Positions 33,599-42,205 of a stretch of 64,000 nucleotides of DNA are shown here, in pieces. The DNA is taken from assembly GCF_964033635.1 (NCBI RefSeq), contig NZ_OZ035533.1, forward strand, positions 3,038,001 through 3,102,000, written 5' to 3'. The position numbers were made by a program, and so were the translations under genes. This DNA is from Chitinophaga sp. MM2321. GTDB lineage: Bacteria; Bacteroidota; Bacteroidia; Chitinophagales; Chitinophagaceae. The notes beneath the pieces were generated by a model. The model had not been told where the DNA came from. It saw nothing but the letters and a program-made list of their open reading frames with translations, and did not search any database. Within the stretch, counting starts at the first letter, position 1, and each line of letters opens with the position of its first letter.

Positions 33599-36500
33599 AT
33601 GAAAACATTGATACAATACATTTATTCGTTTAAAAAGAAACCCGGTCAACCAAGTGCCAGCAAACAGCACTTGCAACCAGGAAGCCAAAGAAGTAGCTGG
33701 AAGGTGTGCAGACGGCCGGTGTACCGCAAAAGCCTGCTATTGCTGGTGTTGCTCTTACCGGCGGCATTGCATGCCCAAACCAGTTGGCGGGGGCTTATCA
33801 GCAGTTCGTGGTGGGACCCGTTAAACTGGACCGCCGGTGTTCCTGGTGCCTCAGTCGATGCTATTATCGGCGATGCCAGCTTTATAGGATTATTTCAGCC
33901 TAGTGTTACAACGACTTCTTCCTGCAAATCACTAATCATTGGTGGTACACGCACATCTACACTTACCGTTAGCAAAGGCCTGACCATATCGGGAAATGTA
34001 ACGATCAACAGCGGCAATACGCTATCACAGAAAGGGAGTACGTTAACCGTAAATGGCAATTGGACCAACAATGGTACTTATACCACCACCACCAGCAGTG
34101 CCAAAGTAACTTTTTCCGGTACGGCGCAAACTATAGCCGGCACTTCGATTACGGGCTTCCGACAGCTTACCATCGGTGCTGGAAGCACCGTAACACTGAA
34201 TGTGAACGCGACCGTATCGGGTGCTTTTTTGGTAAGCGGCACATTCATTCCTGCCGAAAATGCCAGTCCACGAACGGTCACGGGCGCTGGTACTACCAGC
34301 ATTACCAACGGTGGCATACTGAAAGTCAACGCTTCCACATACAACGGTAATTACGGGCTTACTGGTAGCATTACCTTGTCTACAGGCAGTATTGTTGATT
34401 ACAGCGCCACGCTGATAAATCAGACAGTACGTAACACGCTCACCTATTCCACGCTGCGTATAAGTGGCACCGGCACTAAAACGCTTGCCGGCAACCTCAA
34501 TGTACTTAATGCCACCTCTTCCACCTCCGGCATTATAGAGGTGCTTGGGGGTGTACTTGATCTTTCTTCCTATACAGCCAACAGGGGAACAACTGTAGTT
34601 GGCGGTAGCATTACCGTTGCCAACAATGCTATGTTAAGAATAGGCGGCACCGGTAGTTTTCCGTTAAACTATAATACGCATTCGCTTGGATTGACCAGCA
34701 CAGTAGAATATGCCGGTGCCGGTCAGGCTGTTTCTACCGAAACCTACGGCAATCTTACACTTTCGGGTAGTAGCGGCGCCGTGGTAAAAACAATGCCAGC
34801 TACCTCATTTACGGTATCGGGTAATCTGACTTCTATGCCGGGTGCTGCCACTTCGGTGAGCTTTGCGGCGGCAAGTAACTTCACCATAAGTGGTAATGTA
34901 AATATTGGCGCCTCCACAACGTTTAGCGGTGGCAGCTTTACAACAAGTGTGGCTGGCAACTGGGTGAACAACGGAATCTTCAATGGGAGCAGCGGCACCG
35001 TACGCATGACAGGCGGTGGCACGTCCATCAGTGGCAGCGGTACCCACAACTTCAATAACCTCACCATAGCGGCTACTAACGTTACCGCTGCAACTAGTAT
35101 TACCGTTGCCGGCAACCTGGCCAGTCTTGCACCTGGTACATTCACACAAGCCACCGGCGGCACACTCACCATGAGCGGAGCTTCCAAAACTATTACGGGT
35201 ACCGGCTTCACTTTTGACAACCTTACTATTACCGGAAGCATCAGCGTGCCCGTAGATATTGCGATGGCGGGTAACCTGGTGGTAAACGGCAGCATCAACA
35301 GCGTCGGAGGCGCTGTTACGATGAGCGGAACCACTAAAACAATTTCCGGGACCGGCACTATTACCTTTGGCACGCTTGTAGCAGATGGTACCATTACCAC
35401 TACCTCCTCCTTCTCGATCAGCAGCGCACTTGATGTATCCGGCAACCTTACTGCCACGGCGGGTACTATTACTTTCTCAGGCAATAGCTTTCTTGATGGC
35501 AATGCCAACTTATACAACGTTACTTTGAGCGGCACTTCGCTACAGCTATCTTCCAATGCGGTATTGGGCATTGCAGGGTCTTATACGGTCAGCAGCGGCT
35601 CATTAAATGTAACGGCCAGTGTACCTAATACCGTCAACTTCAATGGCACCGGTGCACAAACTATTCCTGCCAGTATTTTCGACAGGCTCACCGTATCGGG
35701 GGCTGGTACCAAAACACTGGGCGGCCTGATTACCGTGCACAGCGATTTCACCATCGCTGCGGGCACAACTTTTAACGGCGCTTCGCAAACACTTTCGCTC
35801 GAAGGCAACTGGGTCAATAGCGGCAACTTTTCAGCCGCTTCAGGCACCGTTACGCTTGCTGGCGCAGCCAATACGGCTATCAGCGGGACTAACACCTTTA
35901 ATATCCTCAATATCAGCAAAACCAACGCCACCACACAGATAACCCTACTGAACAACATTACTGCAAGCCTGATCAATATGAATACAGGTATGGTCCTTAC
36001 CGGCAACAATACCCTTACTATCACCAACAACCGTAGCGGTAATGGCATCATCCTGGGCAATATACAGCGTAGCCATGCCTTTACGCTTGGCACTTCTTAC
36101 GCTTTTGAAAGTCCCAATAATACTATTTCGTTGGCTAGTTTAAGTGGTGCAGGCAGCATTACCGTTTCGGTGGTACCCGGTGTAATTACGGGTTTCCCGT
36201 TGGGAGCATCCATTAACAGGGAATATACGATCACAGCCTCCGGCATTCTTATCACCGGGGCTGCAACACTGCGGTTTCACTACGAGGACGCGGAGCTGAA
36301 CGGTAACAATGAAGCCACTATCGGCATTTGGCGAAACACGGGCTCAGGATGGGCGGTATTTGGCAAAAGTGCTAACAGTACAACTACAAATTATGTAGAA
36401 TATACAAGCCTGCTCTCAAGTATCAATGGGCATTATACACTGTCCGCTACCGCTAATGTAGTAACGTGGAACGGCTCTGTGAGCAGTGACTGGTCTACTG

Positions 36501-39500
36501 CCGCCAACTGGACAGTAACGGGAGGCGCTCCTTCCAGGCCGCCTGGCGCGGGCGATATCGCGGAGATAGGAACAGCCGCCTTTACCAGCCAACCAGTGAT
36601 CAGCAGTGCCGCCAACGTAAAAGGCATCGTGTTCGGTAGCGTGCAGGCAACCACTCTTACACTAGCAAGCGGAGGTTCACTAATCACACAAGGCAACATT
36701 ACGGGCAGTTGGAGCGCCAATGCCGTACATACCATCAACACCGGCAGCCAGTCACTCACTGTTAATGGCGACCTGGCACTAAGTGATGGTGCCAGCGGAC
36801 ATTCCATCAATCTGAACATTGGCAGCGGTACGGTAACCATTGCCGGTTCTCTGACACAGGCGGCAAATACCAGCGTAAGCTTCTCCGGCGCCGGCACGCT
36901 TAATATCGGAGGCAATTATAATTACACCGGAGGCACCTTTACCGCCGGCAGCGGTACCGTCATTTACAATGGCGCATCTTCCCAAACAATGGCCAGCATC
37001 AGTTACAATCATCTTACCATCAGCAAAACAGGCGGAACATCAACCATTGGTAGTCCCCTTAATACGGCAGGTAATCTTTCCATTACAGGAGGAACACTTG
37101 CCATTGGCGCCGCTACTACGGTTTCGGGAAATATTACCATCGGCACGGGAGCTACCCTTAACGGAGGAACTGCCACGCTGAGCGTGGGGGGCAACTGGAA
37201 CAACAGCGGCATTTTTACACCTGCCACCGGCACGGTAAGCTTTACCGGGGGCAATGAGCAAACTATTACAGCAACAACCTTTAACAATCTGATAATCAAT
37301 AAAACTGCCGCCAGTGCCACTCTCACCGGCAATGCAACTATTAACGGCAATACTACTGTCAGTGCAGGCACCCTGAACCTGTCCACTTTTACTGCTAACC
37401 GCAGCTCTCCGGGCGGTACCCTCACCATTGCAAATGGCGCTGCCATACTGGCGGGAGGAACTACAAATTTTCCAGCCAGCTATTCCCTCTATAGCATCGG
37501 AAGTACGAGCACTGTCACCTATAACGGCGCAGGCACGCAAACCGTTGCAGGCAATATTGCTTATGGCCACCTTATAATGGCGAATGGCGGCACCAAAACA
37601 CTAGCCGCCAACTGCACCGTAAACGGCAATCTCACCATTAACAGCGGGGCCAGCTTCGGAGCAAGCACCTATACTATAAGCCTTTATGGAAACTGGAGCA
37701 ACAACGGCATCTTTACGCCCGGTTCCGGCACCATTACCCTTAACGGCAACAACAAAACAATTACAGGTAATACTACTTTCAACAAGCTTACCGCATATGG
37801 CGGTTATGCAGTAGGTGGTAGTGATATCACTTATAACGGCCTCCTGCTGGTAGCCACCGGAGGTTCCTACGACGCCGGCAGCGGCACCGCTACGGTCAAC
37901 GGCGATCTTACAAATAATGGATCGCTGGTGAGCAACGGGATTACCACCTTCACCGGCACCAGCCTGCAAACGATCCGGTTTGTGAACGCCATTGTATCTA
38001 ATTCCAGCGGCGTCATTAATTTCAATGGCAACATTTCACCGGTGCTCAATTCTACCAGCCCTCCCACGTTTGCCACGCTGAACGTAAACAATACGGCAGG
38101 CATTAACCCCAGCGTAGGATGGAATATACTGGTGGCCTTCAACATCGCCGCTGGCGCCAGCTTTAACGGCGGCATATCCACCCACAATATACGAAGCAGC
38201 TTTACCAACAATGGTATTGTTACCAGTACCGGTACTTTGAATTTCAACCCGGCAACGGCACAGAACATACAGCTGCAGGGCACCTCCTTCTCCAGCACTG
38301 GCACTGTTATTTTTGGCGGTGCAGCCGCGCTCAATGTAACAGGAACACCTACCTCTGTCAACGATGTGGTGATTGCCAATACGGCCGGTGTAACCCCGGC
38401 TGCAGGCTGGAACATAGCAGGAGACTTTTATATCAATGGGAGCGCCATATTCAATGCGGGAGCAAATACCTTTACTGTAGGCGGAGACCTGGAAAGCAAC
38501 GGCACCCTTAATGGTGGTACCTCTACCTTTACACTTACATCAGCAGATGGAGCCCTGGCCGGCAGTCCCGGCACCACTTTCTATAACCTGGCCATTATCG
38601 GTAATACTGCTGCGCAAGCCAATTTTAATGTTGCACACAATTTTTCCAACAATGGTTCATTCGATGCTACTAATGCTACCATGGTCATGATTGGCTCATC
38701 TCCCTCTTTAGTAAGCGGAACTGCATCACCTTTTAATCTGGCGCAACTGGAAATACAAAAGGCTTCAGGCGCCATTACCACATTGGGCAGGAGCCTCAGG
38801 GAAGTAGCTATACTGGATATTACCAGCGGTACACTCGACTTGGCAGACTCTACCGTGATACAGGATGCTACGGAGGGAGGCGCACTTTCCATAAATGATA
38901 GCGCCAGGCTACTGATCAGGGGTACCAACTCATTGCCTGTTTTCAATACTTATGCACTCGACACCCTGAGTACCGTGGAATATGCAGGCACCACGCAAAC
39001 CATTTCGGCAAATACCGTCTACGGCAACCTGACTATATCGGCCGCCGGTGTAAAAAATGCGACTGCCGCACTCTGCATACTGAACAACTTTACATTAAGC
39101 AACGGCAACTTCGTGCCCGGCAATTTCACCGATACAGTACGAGGCAACTGGAACATGACAGGCGGCACATTCGTCAATACCGGTTCTACGATATACCTGG
39201 CCGGCGCGGCCATACAGCAGATCTATTCAACCGGGGCGTTCAATCATCTCACCGTAAATGACTCTACGGGAATTGTTTCCCTTTCTTCCAATATAACGGT
39301 CAATGGCACACTTACTTTTACGAAAGGCAGGATCAGAACCGGCACATTTACACTTATTATGCCTGCCACAGGTACTGTATCGGGGGCAGCCCAGGCCACG
39401 GGTTGGGTTTACGGAAGATTACAGAAAAATATAGCCACCGGTTCCGGTGTTACCAGGGCTTTTGAAGTGGGAGACAGCGTGGCCTACACACCTGCCATAA

Positions 39501-41653
39501 TCGTTTTTGCCAACGTAAGCACGGCCGGCAATCTGCTTGGTACCGTTACCAGGGGAGACCATCCCAACATAGTCGCATCGGGTATAGCGTCGGACAAAGA
39601 CGTTAACAGATACTGGTCCTTTACCAATAACGGCGTTGCTTTTACCACTGCGTCCGTTACGCTGAACTGGCTCTCATCAGATATAGACGCAGGCGCTGCC
39701 ACTTCCAGTTTCCGGGTAGGTAACTATAATGGCACCAACTGGTCCCTGCCAGCCGTAAATACTCCTCAATCCACTTCCATACAAGCAACAGGACTAGCCA
39801 CGATAGGAGACCTTATAGTGGGCGAGCTTTCATTGGGCAACATATGGACCGGTGCTATAAGCACCAACTGGTATACCAATGGCAACTGGTCTGCCACAAC
39901 GGTGCCTACCCCTACTATCAACGCCATTATTCCTTCCGGCCTTGTAAACTACCCGCTTATCAATACCGGCACTGCCACCGTAAATAATATCACCATACAA
40001 ACGGGCGCCTCTGTTACCGTAAGCGCGGCTAGGGTTCAGATTGGTGGTAGCATCAGCAGCAGCGGCACCTTTAATGCCGCCAGCGGCACTATAGAACTGA
40101 ACGGCGCAGCCGCGCAAACCATAGCCGGCAGCACATTTAGCAGCAATCGTATATTACACCTTACCATTAACAACCCCGCAAATGTTACGCTTACCGATAC
40201 CCTTAACATCAGCGGTATTTTAAGAGTAAGTGCCGGACAGTTGAACACCGGCAATCATCTTACCCTGCTCTCCACTGCCACACAAACGGCGCTTATCGAT
40301 GGAAGTGGAACCGGGCAGGTAACAGGCAACCTTACCATACAACGTTACCTTGCTTCGGGTTTTGGTTACAAATATTTCAGCGCCCCCTTCCAGGCTGCCA
40401 AGGTTAGCGAGTTTGCAGACGATATTGATCTTAATGCTTCCTTCCCTTCGTTTTACTGGTATGAGGAAAACCGGCCATCTACGGGCTGGGTCGCGTATAC
40501 TGATCCCAGCGCCACCCTGACACCCATGCAGGGTTATGCCGCCCAGATGGGCGCCGGTACAACACCAAGAACGGTAGACATCACAGGCACCGTGAACAAC
40601 GGAACCGTTACAGCACCTGCTTTTTCCAATAACAACCAGCCCTATACGAAAGGGTTTAACCTGGTGGGCAACCCTTATCCCTCTCCCATCGACTGGGACG
40701 CTGCCGCCGGATGGAGCCGTACCAATATTGACAATGCCATATATTATTTTAATGCCGGTGTAGCCGATCAGTACGGGGGCATTTACAGTTCCTATATTAA
40801 CGGTGTATCCAGCGACGGCGTGGCCAACAATGTAATAGCTACCATGCAGGGATTTTTCGTGCATGTAACAGACGGTGCATTCCCTGTTGCTGGCACACTT
40901 TCCATTAACAATGCCTCGAGGATTAATAACCTTTCTCCCAATTTCTACCGGCAGTCACAAACGGCATCACTGCTGCGGCTTACCGCTGCCTTTACCGATG
41001 ATGGTGACCCGGCCGATGCAGCAGTAATATATTTTGATGATGCCGCTACTTCTAAATTTGAAAAAGATATGGACGCGCTGAAATTGATGAATACGGATTC
41101 ACGGGTGCCTAACCTGTACACAATAGCGGCAGATAGTCCGCGGCTTTCCATCTGCGCCTGGCCTAAACCTGACAGTAACGATGTAATTCCACTGGGCCTT
41201 AAAATCGAACGCACCGGCTGGATCACGTTTAATGCCGCCAGTATGGAGCGCATTCCCCCGGGATGGCGCATCTACCTGCACGACAATAAAACGGGCCTTG
41301 TGCAGGATTTGCAGGAGCGACCACAATACCGCCTGCAGTTGACGGCAGGCAGCTACGAAGATCGCTTCTCCATCACATTCAAAAAAAATGAGGCAGGACC
41401 ACCTGCTGCTGAAGTCGCCATATACTGGGCTTTCAGCGTAGGCAGGACCTTATACGGATATTTTGATAAAGTACCTGGCAACAAATGCCGCATTGCAGTA
41501 AGCAATCTGCTGGGACAGGTACTATGGCAGGGAGAATTGGTAGGTGGCGGACGGCATGAGCTGGGATCGCAATACAGCAGCGGCCTTTACATAGTATCAT
41601 TTTATAACAGTGGCGGGCAGATTTCTAAAAAAGTATTTATCAGTAACCAATAA
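33599..41653 (+). CDS. Giant repetitive T9SS-exported adhesin (beta-helix type)
   Basis: 2684 residues from the ATG at 33599; the frame is open from a GTG at 33557. After a Lys/Arg-rich leader and hydrophobic segment (S-L-L-L-L-V-L-L-L-P-A-A-L-H-A-Q) it runs for some 2000 residues in Gly/Thr/Ser/Asn-rich repeats of the type G-N-W-x-N-N-G-x-F, S-G-T-V, T-I-x-G-x-x-T-F-N-N-L. Three W-x-G-x-x-S-x-x-W modules mark starts of sections near residues 60, 955 and 2080. The end has the N-L-V-G-N-P-Y-P-S-P-I-D-W block and a type IX sorting domain (G-L-Y-I-V-S-F-Y). It is expected on the cell surface as an adhesin; ligand unknown. Antisense long frames here are compositional shadows. Confidence 0.88.
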   Translation: MKTLIQYIYSFKKKPGQPSASKQHLQPGSQRSSWKVCRRPVYRKSLLLLVLLLPAALHAQTSWRGLISSSWWDPLNWTAGVPGASVDAIIGDASFIGLFQPSVTTTSSCKSLIIGGTRTSTLTVSKGLTISGNVTINSGNTLSQKGSTLTVNGNWTNNGTYTTTTSSAKVTFSGTAQTIAGTSITGFRQLTIGAGSTVTLNVNATVSGAFLVSGTFIPAENASPRTVTGAGTTSITNGGILKVNASTYNGNYGLTGSITLSTGSIVDYSATLINQTVRNTLTYSTLRISGTGTKTLAGNLNVLNATSSTSGIIEVLGGVLDLSSYTANRGTTVVGGSITVANNAMLRIGGTGSFPLNYNTHSLGLTSTVEYAGAGQAVSTETYGNLTLSGSSGAVVKTMPATSFTVSGNLTSMPGAATSVSFAAASNFTISGNVNIGASTTFSGGSFTTSVAGNWVNNGIFNGSSGTVRMTGGGTSISGSGTHNFNNLTIAATNVTAATSITVAGNLASLAPGTFTQATGGTLTMSGASKTITGTGFTFDNLTITGSISVPVDIAMAGNLVVNGSINSVGGAVTMSGTTKTISGTGTITFGTLVADGTITTTSSFSISSALDVSGNLTATAGTITFSGNSFLDGNANLYNVTLSGTSLQLSSNAVLGIAGSYTVSSGSLNVTASVPNTVNFNGTGAQTIPASIFDRLTVSGAGTKTLGGLITVHSDFTIAAGTTFNGASQTLSLEGNWVNSGNFSAASGTVTLAGAANTAISGTNTFNILNISKTNATTQITLLNNITASLINMNTGMVLTGNNTLTITNNRSGNGIILGNIQRSHAFTLGTSYAFESPNNTISLASLSGAGSITVSVVPGVITGFPLGASINREYTITASGILITGAATLRFHYEDAELNGNNEATIGIWRNTGSGWAVFGKSANSTTTNYVEYTSLLSSINGHYTLSATANVVTWNGSVSSDWSTAANWTVTGGAPSRPPGAGDIAEIGTAAFTSQPVISSAANVKGIVFGSVQATTLTLASGGSLITQGNITGSWSANAVHTINTGSQSLTVNGDLALSDGASGHSINLNIGSGTVTIAGSLTQAANTSVSFSGAGTLNIGGNYNYTGGTFTAGSGTVIYNGASSQTMASISYNHLTISKTGGTSTIGSPLNTAGNLSITGGTLAIGAATTVSGNITIGTGATLNGGTATLSVGGNWNNSGIFTPATGTVSFTGGNEQTITATTFNNLIINKTAASATLTGNATINGNTTVSAGTLNLSTFTANRSSPGGTLTIANGAAILAGGTTNFPASYSLYSIGSTSTVTYNGAGTQTVAGNIAYGHLIMANGGTKTLAANCTVNGNLTINSGASFGASTYTISLYGNWSNNGIFTPGSGTITLNGNNKTITGNTTFNKLTAYGGYAVGGSDITYNGLLLVATGGSYDAGSGTATVNGDLTNNGSLVSNGITTFTGTSLQTIRFVNAIVSNSSGVINFNGNISPVLNSTSPPTFATLNVNNTAGINPSVGWNILVAFNIAAGASFNGGISTHNIRSSFTNNGIVTSTGTLNFNPATAQNIQLQGTSFSSTGTVIFGGAAALNVTGTPTSVNDVVIANTAGVTPAAGWNIAGDFYINGSAIFNAGANTFTVGGDLESNGTLNGGTSTFTLTSADGALAGSPGTTFYNLAIIGNTAAQANFNVAHNFSNNGSFDATNATMVMIGSSPSLVSGTASPFNLAQLEIQKASGAITTLGRSLREVAILDITSGTLDLADSTVIQDATEGGALSINDSARLLIRGTNSLPVFNTYALDTLSTVEYAGTTQTISANTVYGNLTISAAGVKNATAALCILNNFTLSNGNFVPGNFTDTVRGNWNMTGGTFVNTGSTIYLAGAAIQQIYSTGAFNHLTVNDSTGIVSLSSNITVNGTLTFTKGRIRTGTFTLIMPATGTVSGAAQATGWVYGRLQKNIATGSGVTRAFEVGDSVAYTPAIIVFANVSTAGNLLGTVTRGDHPNIVASGIASDKDVNRYWSFTNNGVAFTTASVTLNWLSSDIDAGAATSSFRVGNYNGTNWSLPAVNTPQSTSIQATGLATIGDLIVGELSLGNIWTGAISTNWYTNGNWSATTVPTPTINAIIPSGLVNYPLINTGTATVNNITIQTGASVTVSAARVQIGGSISSSGTFNAASGTIELNGAAAQTIAGSTFSSNRILHLTINNPANVTLTDTLNISGILRVSAGQLNTGNHLTLLSTATQTALIDGSGTGQVTGNLTIQRYLASGFGYKYFSAPFQAAKVSEFADDIDLNASFPSFYWYEENRPSTGWVAYTDPSATLTPMQGYAAQMGAGTTPRTVDITGTVNNGTVTAPAFSNNNQPYTKGFNLVGNPYPSPIDWDAAAGWSRTNIDNAIYYFNAGVADQYGGIYSSYINGVSSDGVANNVIATMQGFFVHVTDGAFPVAGTLSINNASRINNLSPNFYRQSQTASLLRLTAAFTDDGDPADAAVIYFDDAATSKFEKDMDALKLMNTDSRVPNLYTIAADSPRLSICAWPKPDSNDVIPLGLKIERTGWITFNAASMERIPPGWRIYLHDNKTGLVQDLQERPQYRLQLTAGSYEDRFSITFKKNEAGPPAAEVAIYWAFSVGRTLYGYFDKVPGNKCRIAVSNLLGQVLWQGELVGGGRHELGSQYSSGLYIVSFYNSGGQISKKVFISNQ

Positions 41654-41664
41654 ACTTCCAGGGC

Positions 41665-42201
41665 ATGTTCATTCTCAACAGATTACTACAACGAACCATA
41701 CCATCCGCTGCGTTGCTTCGTAAAGGGCTGTTGTGCTTATGCCTGCTGGCAAACGTGGCAGCTAAGGCCCAGGAACCGCCGCCCCGACCCATCGTCATTT
41801 ACGTAAACCCGACGCAGGGCCTCATATTCGGTGCCTTCTTCCAGGGAATGTCCGGCGGCACGGTAATCATTTACCCCGATGGCTCCCGGGCAGTAAGCGG
41901 CAGCATCGTGGCAGCCAACCTGGGATATCCGTTTTCACCAGCCACTTTTGAAGTAGAGACCAACCCAGGTACGCTGATTAGTATTATGAACGGGCCGGAT
42001 GTAACGCTTACGGGAAGCAGCGGTGGCTCGCTCACCTTGCACATCGGGGCGGCCAGCACTGGCAGTTCCTTTATAACAACAGCTATACCTCCATCGAGAA
42101 ACATTGTGCGCATCGGCGGCACCCTCACTGTTGGCAGTCCGCTGGCTAATCCTTCCGGCAGCTATAGTGGGTCGTTTAACGTAACATTTATCCAGGAATA
42201 G
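41665..42201 (+). CDS. DUF4402 domain protein (second copy)
   Basis: 178 residues with a signal sequence ending at A-K-A-Q-E. The mature part has G-L-I-F-G-A-F-F-Q-G, T-V-I-I-Y-P-D-G-S-R and the family ending N-P-S-G-S-Y-S-G-S-F-N-V-T-F-I-Q-E. It starts 11 bases after the adhesin stop and is 4 bases from the upstream-most usher start, so it is cotranscribed. It differs strongly from the first DUF4402 protein, suggesting a minor or tip subunit rather than a duplicate. That role is inference. Confidence 0.82.
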   Translation: MFILNRLLQRTIPSAALLRKGLLCLCLLANVAAKAQEPPPRPIVIYVNPTQGLIFGAFFQGMSGGTVIIYPDGSRAVSGSIVAANLGYPFSPATFEVETNPGTLISIMNGPDVTLTGSSGGSLTLHIGAASTGSSFITTAIPPSRNIVRIGGTLTVGSPLANPSGSYSGSFNVTFIQE

Positions 42202-42205
42202 GCAA

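Noticed and set aside
34744..40864. Long minus-strand open frames inside the adhesin gene (for example 34744-35571, 37867-38415, 40220-40864).
   Set aside because: They mirror the Thr/Ser/Gly-rich repeats of the plus-strand gene, have no signal peptides or family motifs, and follow the composition of the opposite strand.
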